From contig CM055111.1 in the NCBI GenBank assembly GCA_029204225.1, positions 10,560,785 through 10,624,784 on the forward strand: a DNA stretch of 64,000 bases, in the 5' to 3' direction. A program made the position numbers and the translations under genes. Below are positions 1 to 9,000 of the stretch, one piece after another (the first letter of the stretch is position 1; every line of letters starts with the position of its first letter). The notes beneath the pieces were generated by a model, which saw nothing but the letters and a program-made list of their open reading frames with translations, had not been told where the DNA came from and did not search any database. Origin of the DNA: Diphasiastrum complanatum. Lineage: Eukaryota; Streptophyta; Lycopodiopsida; Lycopodiales; Lycopodiaceae.

Positions 1-149
1 CAATGACACAATATATATAAGGGCTAAGTTTGACTCTCGGAAGTCCTCCTACTTGTACTACATGAACTTATCAAATCATGGTGTAGATTAATGATCATAA
101 ATTCGACCTTAAAAAGTTGCGGATCACATTTCTCCTTTGTTGTGGCAGC

Positions 150-253
<104 letters not shown>

Positions 254-256
254 CAT

Positions 257-460
257 AGATCCAGTGGTACCAGGATCCGCAGATCCTGGTACCGCGAATC
301 CATATTGATCCGCGGTACCAAAAAAAATATATATATATATTTTTTTGCGAAAATAACACAGGAAAATTTTATTTTATTTTGTTTTTTTATTTTTTTATTA
401 TGGTGCCGCCCAGGTACCGCGGATTTTTGGGCGGCACCATAATGGCGGTACCATGGGGTA
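257..460. repeat. palindrome-rich island with perfect inverted repeats
   Basis: The stretch is built from nested palindromes. GGTACCAGGATC (266-277) and its exact complement (282-293) flank a 4-nt loop. A 16-bp perfect inverted repeat has arms at 397-412 and 428-443. ATCCGCGGTACC near 310 is the complement of GGTACCGCGGAT near 413. An AT-rich core and T-runs lie between them. It directly abuts the tail of the LINE on its right. It resembles a foldback or MITE-like insertion, but I recognise no family. Confidence 0.7.
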
Positions 461-516
461 CTATGATATATACATAGAGAGAAAGAAAGAAAGAAACCTT
501 TATTAATGTCTTTTCC

Positions 517-530
517 ATGCCAAAAGGCAT
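517..530 (-). other. LINE 3'-UTR hairpin, copy A
   Basis: ATGCC-AAAA-GGCAT forms a 5-bp stem with a 4-nt loop. In element orientation it is preceded by GTCTTAT and followed by AAGAC, which can pair with GTCTT as an outer stem. ATTAATAAAG and the CTTT/CT tail come next. Confidence 0.85.
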
Positions 531-705
531 ATAAGACTAATGAAGTACATGTCAAGTATGTGGTAACCATGGGAGCGTGTAAAACGTCTCCAAAACTGTA
601 ATAAAAAAAAACATCTAGTACAGACTAAAACTAAAATAGATACGTATGCGAGAGTGTGTGTGCATAATAATCATCTGTAGGTGTCATGATGTCAAGACTA
701 TGATG

Positions 706-1600
706 CTATGATGGTGTTGATGTTGATGTGATGCTGCTGTAAAAAGATGTTATGTGAGCCACAACATGAGTATGCCGGCGTCGTCTGTGAGCATGAGCAT
801 GTGTAATAGTACGTCTCTGCGTAGGGTGTCTGGTGATCCTGGTAGTAGCGTGATGGTGGGGGGTACACTGTCTCTGATCTCTATGAGCATGTGAGCTGCT
901 ATCATCCGCATCGTCGTCAGAATCAGCATCCTCGGGCACTAAATCATGCGATCTCCGCCTAGTGAAGACCGAAGTAATCAGTGGCTGTGATTGTGAGGTA
1001 GAATGTTGGGGTGTCCCGTATAAATCTCTCCATAATATGAACATCTCGCGTACCAATAGAGTGACACATCGTGGGTCCTCATAAGCTATGAGGGAGCGTA
1101 GAGTGGTAGGCATGTATTGAAATAGGCAATGATATCGCCCTCTGATCTCAGTATACTGGGCATCTGAAGATAAAGTGCTCCTCAGACTCCACCTCACCTA
1201 GAGAGCATAACTGGCAAATTTGCTCCTCTCTGGGAATACCATGGAACCTCCCCGTCTCAATAGCTAGCTGATGAGAAGACACCCTGAGCTGTCCCAATGT
1301 GAATCAGAGGCAATGTGATACTCCCGACTCCAAGTAGCGTGGCATGACCGGGGTCCTAGATGCATCCAACTCCAAGAAATGTGTCCGGTAGAAAGTTGGC
1401 TTAACCCCTATCTGGTTATGCCAAGTCCGCTCTAGATACGAGCAATAGAGGAATCTGTTTGTCTCTGATAACGCCTGTATCCTCTGTGTATAGGTAATGA
1501 GTTGAAGAGCTGCCTCGATCTGGATAGGTGGAACTGTAAACTCGGCCAAAATAATCTCATGTGGAACCAAAGGCTTCGCACGGATCAACCGAGCTAGCAT
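706..1600 (-). pseudogene. LINE ORF2 C-terminal region (copy 1)
   Basis: Two open stretches (1304-1600 and 706-1197, in different frames) align with the C-terminal third of the ORF2 reading frame of the LINE at 57.4-59.5 kb. Shared features include LARLIRAKPLVPHEI, followed by the CX2CX9HX4C knuckle and then EIRGRYHCLF. The end is rich in His and Arg and lacks the QRTLHTYF-type terminus of the other copy. At least one frameshift lies between the two stretches. I see no RNase H domain. Confidence 0.8.
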
Positions 1601-1753
1601 AGTGGTCTGTAGTCGTGAGAGACTGGCTTAGTGTGAAGAGGGAAGACCTACATACCATGCCTCTGCCGCATATAGAGTGACAATGGTATCAAAAAGGCGA
1701 CCCTTACTGCGAGCATCCTCCTGGATGGTCTTCCGGAAACAAAATTTTTCTAG

Positions 1754-2218
1754 CTAAACAAGGGAGGCATGTCCCTTCCCCACTCGAGTGGTAGCGGCCT
1801 GTCTCATGCCAAAAGTAAGACCTGAGAAAAGGATCCCCAAGTATCTGTAGGAAGGGACCACCTCTAGAACCTGTCCACCCAAAGTAAGCTCTTGTTGCTG
1901 CATGAATGCTCGAGAGGTGTTGAAGACCATAACCTTAGTCTTCCCAATGTTCACTCCTAGGCCCCATCTAGTGCAAAACTCATGTAAACAATCCAACTGT
2001 CGTTGTAGACCCTCTCTGGTAGGTGAGACCAATACCACATCATCAGCATAAAGGAGGATAGCGATCAAGATGTCCCCAAGCCTGAAACCAACACGACCAC
2101 ACTGTGTAATGACTCTCTCCAACTCATCAATATACATGCCAAAGAGGATTGGTGAGAGGGAGCAACCCTGTTTCACCCTAATAGTGCTCCAAATGTGATC
2201 GGATATTGTAATAGATCC
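1754..2218 (-). pseudogene. LINE reverse transcriptase palm, C-terminal half (copy 1)
   Basis: The frame contains VKQGCSLSPILFGMYIDEL, then LLYADDVVLVS with the two catalytic aspartates of RT motif C, then a GLGVNIGKTKVM motif (motif D region) and YRYLGILF. Reading is cut off at 2218, where chromovirus LTR sequence begins. The missing N-terminal half of the RT resumes at 4178 on the other side of the insertion. Confidence 0.88.
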
Positions 2219-2276
2219 TAACACCACAGTAGGGCAAACACTAACTGAACCACCCGGCCTTGCCTACTCCTTGATA
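2219..2276 (-). repeat. 3' end of chromovirus LTR (minus orientation)
   Basis: About 58 bp match the last part of the LTR at 3833-3892, including the shared words CACAGTAGGGCAAACACTAA and GCCTTGCCTACTCC. The match stops within GATATA. About 17 bp of LTR then appear to be missing at the inversion breakpoint. Confidence 0.8.
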
Positions 2277-2278
2277 TA

Positions 2279-2497
2279 GGGGACAACATTATAGTTCTCC
2301 CATTGGATTCTCAGCAACCTCCACATGAACCAGAGGAGATTCTTGACAGTAGAGAGACGCAGACTTGTCATACTCTATACAAAGAATACCTGGTCAAGTG
2401 GAATGATCAGCCTATTGAGAATGCCACTTGGGAAAGAGGCAGTGGCCTTTGCAAGATTTTTTCAGACTTTGTCTCAGAGGACCAAGACAGTTCTTAA
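2279..2497 (+). pseudogene. Chromovirus integrase C-terminal chromodomain
   Basis: The frame reads through PHEPEEILDSRE, then YKEYLVKWNDQ and ATWE, and ends ...IFSDFVSEDQDSS-stop at 2495-2497. The YLVKWxxxPxxxATWE pattern is the hallmark of the chromodomain fused to chromovirus integrases, which directs insertion toward particular chromatin. It is on the plus strand, opposite to the integrase core at 2786-3660. No ATG is expected because it is the tail of a polyprotein. Confidence 0.87.
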
Positions 2498-2508
2498 GGG
2501 GGAGGGAG
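2496..2508 (+). other. Polypurine tract of the chromovirus
   Basis: AAGGGGGAGGGAG directly follows the polyprotein stop and immediately precedes the LTR start TGTTACGAGC. This is the expected position of the plus-strand primer. Confidence 0.85.
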
Positions 2509-2785
2509 TGTTACGAGCACGTAACCAGTGCCGAGCCCTAGAGAACACAGGAGGTCAGATACCACAGTCAGGGTCGTGTCTAGTGTACACGACCAACAGG
2601 GCAAGACAATGTGAGTAGTGTGCCCCGGCACGGTCCATAGCCATGGTGGGCCTAACACAGTCTAGGGACCCTGTCAGCAGGATAGGGCCCCACGTTGGGT
2701 CTCGACGTGCAGTCGGCCACGTCAGAGCCACGTGGCCGACACTTGGTAGTATGCATGCTACCAGGCCTCACACTGGGCTGGGACT
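2509..2785 (+). repeat. 5' part of chromovirus 3' LTR (inverted block)
   Basis: It starts TGTTACGAGCACGTAACC and matches the minus-strand LTR 4177-3833 in inverse orientation up to CACTGGGCTGGGA. There it joins integrase sequence on the other strand. Together the two LTR copies form a long inverted repeat of about 275 bp per arm. Confidence 0.9.
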
Positions 2786-3660
2786 ACCTAATGCTACGCT
2801 TAGCATGCTCTATCATCTGGTTTAGGTCCTCTAAAATGTTTCTAGCTGCTTCAACTTTTTCTTGTTTAAACCTTACAACTGTGGGTGAGCGTGGCTGCAA
2901 ACCGTACATCAGCATAAATGGGCTGTATACCATAGCTGGATGTTTGGTACTGTTATAAGCAAACTCTAATATCGAGAGATACTCCTCCCAATTAGTCTGC
3001 TTTTTGTTGACGTATGCGCGAAGCATATCCTCCAACACCTGATTTACTCTCTCTGTTTGACCGTCCGTCTATGGATGGTTGGTGGTACTCATATTAAGTT
3101 TAGTATGGAGATGATGGAATACTGCCCTCCAAAAATTTTCATTAAACTTACTGTTCCGGTCGTTGACTATGCCGGAAGGTAGAGCGTACAATTCAAATAG
3201 CCCGTCTACAAACAACCTCGCTAACTCTAGAACTCTAACGGTTGTTTTGGTCTGAATAAAGTGAGCCATTTTGGTCAGACAGTCAACTGTGACCCATATA
3301 GCGTCATTACCCTTTTGGGTTTTAGGCAGGCCTACTATAAAATCCATGGAGATACTCTCCCATTTACCAGCTGGTATTTCTAAGGGATGCAACAACCCTC
3401 CTGCCTTTAAATGCTCTGCTTTATTTACTTGACATTTCTGGCAACTGGTTACATACTGGTGGACGTCCTTTTCCATACTGGGCCAGAAAAATTGCCTACG
3501 AAGAAGCTCATAGGTCTTCTGTATGCGTGGGTGTCCCGCGCTAGGATTGTCATGACATTCATATAGGACCTGCTGCCTATAATCCTCTGAATTGGGGACA
3601 CATACTCTATCTCTATAGAGCAAGTACTCATCCTGAATGGAATACTGTTTCCATTTGAAT
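2786..3660 (-). pseudogene. Chromovirus integrase (H2C2 and catalytic core)
   Basis: The H2C2 zinc-binding region is visible (HPRIQKTYELLRRQFFWPSM, then CQKCQ). The core follows with the first acidic residue in SMDFIVGLPKT and the second in NDRNSKF. The frame stops at 3067-3069, where NHP-stop-TDGQTERVNQ shows a Gln codon turned into TAG just before the third catalytic residue. Reading continues in the same frame at 3038 with LEDMLRAYVNKKQ and ends near HAKRS at the inversion breakpoint. The product cannot be functional. Confidence 0.9.
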
Positions 3661-3832
3661 CCTTGAGTCAACTGACCCTCAACCACTGGGGTTTGCTTGG
3701 GTAATACAGGCTTTGAATCCTCAACGTCATCTGACGACGTATACTCGGACTCATCATCATCCTCAACGGAAGCTGCCGTATTCTTGGATGAACTGGCACC
3801 AGCCCCGGGAACTGGTTCTGGAGTCTGGATCC

Positions 3833-4177
3833 TAACAACACAGTAGGGCAAACACTAACTGAACCACCCAGCCTTGCCTACTCCCTGATATGGAGCAAGC
3901 CCCTCCTAGCCCAGTGTGAGGCCTGGTAGCATGCATACTACCAAGTGTCGACCACGTGGCTCTGACGTGGCCAACTGCACGTCGGGACCCAACGTGGGGC
4001 CCTATCCTGCTGACAGGGTCCCTAGACTGTGTTAGGCCCGCCATGGCTATGGACCGTGCCGGGGCACACTACTCACACTTTCTTACCCTGTTGGTCGTGT
4101 ACACTGGACACGACCCTGACTGTGGTATCTGACCTCCTGTGTTCTCTAGGGCTCGCATTGGTTACGTGCTCGTAACA
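3833..4177 (-). repeat. 5' LTR of chromovirus
   Basis: About 345 bp run, on the minus strand, from TGTTACGAGCACG to ...CTACTGTGTTGTTA. This is the complete reference copy for the two LTR pieces at 2219-2276 and 2509-2785. The nearby GGATC at each end makes the exact 3' boundary uncertain, and I could not define a clean target-site duplication. Confidence 0.87.
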
Positions 4178-4915
4178 GATATGCCACTACTGTGTCGGAA
4201 ACATCCCAGAACACGCTCATGAAGTGCCATCACAGCAAGAACGATGTCAGTGGAGAAGCCGAGGTCGCGGAGTCTCTGGATAAGCAATGAGCGAGGAACA
4301 TAATCAAGTGCTTTCCTGAATTCCACATAAACACAGTAAACCCTCTCTCTCCTGTGCTTAGCTTCCTCAATCAAGGCTCGCAATGTGAAGATGTGATCTG
4401 TGGTAGAGTAATGGGCTCGAAAACCTGCCTGACCCATAGCATGTAGTCTCCTAGTCTCCGCCTCCGAGCTCACAACCGACTGAAGAATAGTACCATATAA
4501 CTTCGCCAGGACATGCCCGATCATGATGGTGCAGTAGTTACTCGGAATCATGGGGTCACCATTCTTATGGATGATGTTAGTGCACCAGGATGAAGGGAAA
4601 CCGGAAACAACTCCGGAATTGAGAAGGGTGGCTATAGTAGGAGCGAGTAAGTCTGAGGCATGTGAAAGGATAAAGGTCTTCAATATCTCTGGCCTTGTTG
4701 GACTTCATCTTCCTAATGGTTGCAAGTACCATGTCAGATGTGAAGAAGGAGAACTCTGATGGTTGTGGAGATATAGAGATGGGTGAGTCGGTAGGGACGG
4801 TATACAGAGTAGTAGCATAATCAGTCCAAATGCGGAGGTCCTCCAGGAGGGGGTGGGGAGCGAGGAATGAACTGACGCCGAAAAACACCCGAAGAAGAAG
4901 TAAAGAGAAGGTCAA
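4178..4915 (-). pseudogene. LINE reverse transcriptase N-terminal half (copy 1)
   Basis: Two overlapping frames (4577-4915 and 4178-4683) give the start of RT. They show SDMVLATIRKMKSNKA, then a GDP-P-NYCTIMIGHVLAKLYGTIL stretch, GQAGFRAHYSTTDHIFTLR and VYVEFRKALDYVPRSLL. Position for position this matches the start of the other LINE copy. The motif A aspartate (FxDxxKAFD in family members) is altered here: VEFRKALD. A frameshift separates the two stretches. Confidence 0.85.
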
Positions 4916-5215
4916 TAAGACGTCTCCCTTCAGGAACGCTTCTTACGACGGAGAACACGGTGGTAGGAGCGTCAGGAAGATTGAAGCAGATGTGGAGCGT
5001 GGATACGTGAATAAGTAACTAACTGGTGAAGGGAACGGCACTCGACATCATACCAAGGAGGATGCAATGGTCGAGGTGTGCGTCGAGTCTTTTGGGAATG
5101 GGGTTTCGTGGGAAGAGTTAGTAATGTAGCTGTATGGAGAGAGATGGTGAGAAAAGGAGTGTAAAAGTGAAGCCAAGGACTGTCGGTTCAGTGGCATGTA
5201 AATGGGATCAAATGT

Positions 5216-5605
5216 GTACGTGGGTGCTCGGGCAATCATGGGTAGTGTAGATGAATGAGTTGGCCGATATCGAAGGAGAGAAATGAGTGAGCAGATAAAT
5301 GGCTAGCTCATGCGCCTCTCCAAACTGCAGTAAGTGCTCACCATATGAAGTAATAGGTCCCAAACTGTCCGCGGAGTCCTAGTAACCCCAAGCATATCGC
5401 TGTTAAGGGCACGAACACGCAGCTGATCGGAGGTGTCGAAGAACTCTGTCAGTCTCGAAGATGTCCAGGTATTAAAGTTTTCTGTGAGGAGAATATGCCC
5501 TTGCTCTGAGAATCTGATAATGTCTGGTGAGAGGTCCTGATATGGAGACCCAATACCCTCCGCAAAAGACGGGGCTCTGGTGGAAAATAACATGCTGCAA
5601 TGAAA
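5216..5605 (-). pseudogene. LINE APE endonuclease fragment (copy 1, 5' end)
   Basis: ILLTENFNTWTSSRLTEFF corresponds to ILLAGDFNARTTARQTEFY in the copy at 60.2 kb. The catalytic GDFN motif has become ENFN. The match begins at the position equivalent to YFAPH, so the copy is truncated at about 5605. Confidence 0.75.
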
Positions 5606-6032
5606 ATATCTCTATCCATAAGTTAACAGGGAGAAGTCTAGATCCTGACAGACCACTTGTTTCACCAGTTGGAAAAGATCTTTTACTTCGAGATTTTTTT
5701 CTCGAGTCCATATTAACAGTTTGTAGAATGTAGCTAAGATCTTCACTTATTGATTTTGGGTAGTTTGGTTTTCAATATGGATTGCTGAACCTGTTGCAGA
5801 TCACAGTGTATATTTAAGTTTGTCAGTACCCTTCACATTTATTCATTTTTCAGGGCTTGGGTTAGACAATATATCTTTCATTTACTCTCTCAGGCTTTTC
5901 AATACTTTTTAGTTTGATAGCCGCTTTGCAAGTAGTCATCATAATTTTTGTTTCTAGTTGATTGACTCAAAATTGTACTAGATGTTATGAACTTCTGATA
6001 ACATGGACTGCTTAATTTTTCCTTTCATGCAG
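5606..6032 (+). other. intron sequence upstream of first visible ABCB exon
   Basis: I looked for an upstream ABCB exon and found none. The interval ends in a pyrimidine-rich tract and the acceptor used by the exon at 6033. Confidence 0.55.
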
Positions 6033-9000
6033 TGCTATTGCCACCATGATTCGCTCATATTTATTCACAGCAGCAAGTGAACGCGTTGTGGCTCGTCTGA
6101 GAAAGGATTTGTTTGGACACCTACTTGGACAGGTAATTTTCAGTTATCAGGGATCTTCTTTAAACCTTTTTTTTTTTTTCTGATTTGTGTTTTTAACTGG
6201 GAGAATGGTGAGGAAGATGTGCTTGTGTATTGATTCGTGTGTTGCAGGAAATTGCATTTTTTGATGTTACAAGGACTGGGGAGCTCTTGAGTCGGCTTTC
6301 AGAGGATACATCCATTATAAAAAATGCTGCAACAGTTAACCTATCGGAAGGATTGAGGAGCGTAGGAAATGCTGTCATCGGCCTTGGATTTATGTTTCAA
6401 ACATCTTGGCAGCTCACTCGTGAGTAGGTTTTTGGGAATTTCACATATTCACCTTCAGTTCTGAATTTTTCTCTGCTTCCATGAACCTCAAACAAACATC
6501 ACATTACTCAGGTTCTAATAGACATGTCAAGTTTTTGGCAATTTTTCTACTGAAAGCTACCATGCTGGGTTCTCTCAAACGATCAAAGTTTAGTCCTTCA
6601 TGTGTGGAGCTACAATAGGATTTTCTGATCAAGCCATCTTAGTCTTTGGGATGCCTTGAAAAGGTAGATCTTAGCTTGCATTTTTTGAGGCCCCAGAGTG
6701 TGTGAGTTAGGGTTAGAGGCCAAATAATGACCATGAAACTTGACCAAAAGCCAAGTGTGCCCAAAGCATAAGGTATAATGACAAATAGTAAGAACCCAAT
6801 GAGCCCAAGGTACTGTGCATTTATGGCCTATAACTCTCCCTCCTTCATTCAGCAGCACTAGTGCTTGTATCAAAAGTGACATTACAGCTGTGATTGAATT
6901 GAGATTTGAAGATTCAAATTTACTAAAATTTGGATCAAGCAAAGTATCAAATGAATAGATTCACCAGAAAATCCTGGAGGATCATGTATTTTTAGCATAA
7001 AATGCCGTAAGAGACCTTAAAGCTATCCTCCTCCAGACTGTTACATTCCACAAGTTGTGATCATGCCTTCTCCTCCCCATCCTTCTCCTCATCCTACTTT
7101 TAATCCTTGTAAATTTTCGTCCCCTAGTAATGTTGTCTCTAGAAAGTTGCTTATACAGATTCCATCAAGAGGTTGCTTCATTTGGATTGTGTTATGTCTT
7201 TTGGGTAAGTACTCCCTTGATATGTTTAATAGATACAATCTTAAGAACGTTTTTCGGTTGCTCTATACTTTAGAAAACATGTTGTCAAGATCTTGGTATA
7301 TCGAATTCACACTTTTATTAACTAAAAACATTTTTAAGCCATTTTTTGGATTCCAAAGCTAATGTTAAATCTAATTTCTGTACTTCGAGTACAGATCTAC
7401 TCATCACAATTTCTACTTCGCCTAATCTTGAAAAAATTAGTTTGAGCTCTATCTTTAGAAAGCCTAAAGTTATGAATGTTCTTCCTCCTCGTGTTAAAAA
7501 AGTTTGGAATCATCTAGTGTTTGCTTAAAAATATTTAAAAGATTGTAGGGCAAAAAGCCTTTAATTATGCTAATGTTGGTCAGAATCTTTCAGAAAAGGA
7601 AAAATATTCTATCCTTAATAGCCCTTATTCTTGTGACAAGGCCTTTTTTTTCTAAGTTTTGCGATCCGTCTTTGGGTCATATTGTCACTGCAGATACATC
7701 AACCTTTCCCTCATCATCTTTGAAAAAATTCCTTTTTTGAAGGCACTGTATTTCGTCCCCCTCATTCAGTTGATGCTTGCTTGTTAAAATATATGATAAA
7801 GAGTATCAATAAGTTCACTTATCGTATTGAGGAATCTAAAGGCCTCTCCCCAAAAATGCCAATCGACATTTTTTCGAGTCTCGACTTAAGAAAATTGCTG
7901 AAATTGAAAGCTCAGAATGCTAATTGATGGTGGAAAGCTAAAGTTTTTGTGACTTTGAATTTGAAAAAATGTTCCATCTTCAAACATTGATACGAGGAGG
8001 AAGTTCTTCATAAGTTTAATAGATGTGTTTTGATTTCGTATGTGGATAAATGCCGAAACGATTTGTACTTGTTTGCAAAATTTCTATTTGGATTTTTTAT
8101 TGAATGAAGTCCGTTCTCCAATGGGAACTTATACGCTTTTCTTTCAACTGTGTGTGTAATAAAACACCATCGAGATTTTTGTTGTTCTTAGGGCCTATTC
8201 CCACCAACCCATTAGCAGTACTTTAGTATGCTACCCGTTAGCTTAATTGAGATAACTGAGGCCCCATCAACTGTTAACTTAGCTCTTGCCAGTTTGCCAA
8301 CCTTTATCAGATAACGAGTGTAGTGCATTAGCAGTGCCAAGATAGTGAGACCTCAGGAGGTCACTTAGCTTAACGGTTGGTTGCATGAGTGCATATTTTC
8401 AACGATTTGCAATGTCAAAGAATGATGGTGCTATTATGGACAGTAGCACAACTATGAATGCAATAGCAGGGCACAATGGTGAAACCCAAATCTTCCATTT
8501 TGGTGTGTCGTGTGGAAGTTTCATAAAGTTCTTCAAAGACCTAGGTTTATTGCAGCAACTTGTAAAACTATGCTAATTGGCCTTTCTAAGTGGCTAAGTA
8601 ATGCTTCAAAGCCTTGCTTCCTTCTATTAATGAGCTTTGGATAAACTTGCCTAAGGATGCGAATGTTCCTGTAAATTGTAGCTGGATTTTCAACTCCTCT
8701 TGTATAGAAATAAAAACCCAAACTATGCTTCTTCAAACCTATGACTTCACGACATGATACTCTTAAATCAATATGAAAGATTTGAAGTTTTGTATTGATA
8801 AGCTAATTCAAGATTCGTTTAGCATTACACTAAAGGACACTCGATGTAAAGCTTTGAAAGCTGAAAAAGAGTGCTTTACATTTTGAGTTTTGTTGGATTA
8901 AGAACAAAATCAAGATGCTGATTCAAAGAAGGATTTATTAAAATTGTTGATGGTAAAGATGTTTGCACTTTCTTTTGGATACTTTTCATATTTCTATAGG

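Larger units (their letters stand above)
2219..4177 (-). mobile_element. Ty3/gypsy chromovirus, deleted and internally inverted, inside the LINE
   Basis: Read on the minus strand, a complete LTR (4177-3833) is followed by a short Glu/Ser-rich segment and an integrase (about 3660-2786). Gag, protease, RT and RNase H are missing. The next block (about 2785-2277) is in the opposite orientation: on the plus strand it reads integrase tail, chromodomain, polypurine tract and the first about 277 bp of an LTR. The remaining 3' end of that LTR (2276-2219) is again on the minus strand. One inversion of [chromodomain-PPT-LTR 5' part] plus deletions explains the order. The LINE reading frame resumes on both sides, so the insertion is younger than the LINE. 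Confidence 0.87.
475..5605 (-). mobile_element. 5'-truncated APE-type LINE (copy 1), interrupted by a chromovirus
   Basis: On the minus strand the element reads from an endonuclease fragment (about 5600-5216) through RT (about 4915-4178, then 2218-1754) to a C-terminal region (about 1600-706) and a 3' UTR. It ends in a hairpin, an AATAAA-containing box and a CTTT/CT tail (about 475-505). The RT shows QGCSLSP and YADDVVLV. The C-terminal zinc-knuckle-like motif is CX2CX9HX4C, in the C-LC-SLGEVESEEHF context at about 1160-1230. The 5' end is lost inside the endonuclease, as expected of incomplete target-primed reverse transcription. Frameshifts and stops show it is dead. It is related to, but clearly diverged from, the LINE at 57-63.5 kb. 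It lies upstream of, or inside an early intron of, the ABCB gene. Confidence 0.9.

Noticed and set aside
5527-5733. Possible upstream ABCB exon
   Set aside because: The translation (GRSLDPDRPLVSPVGKD) does not fit the expected transmembrane sequence before ICTALR/AIATMIR-type residues, and it overlaps the LINE end.
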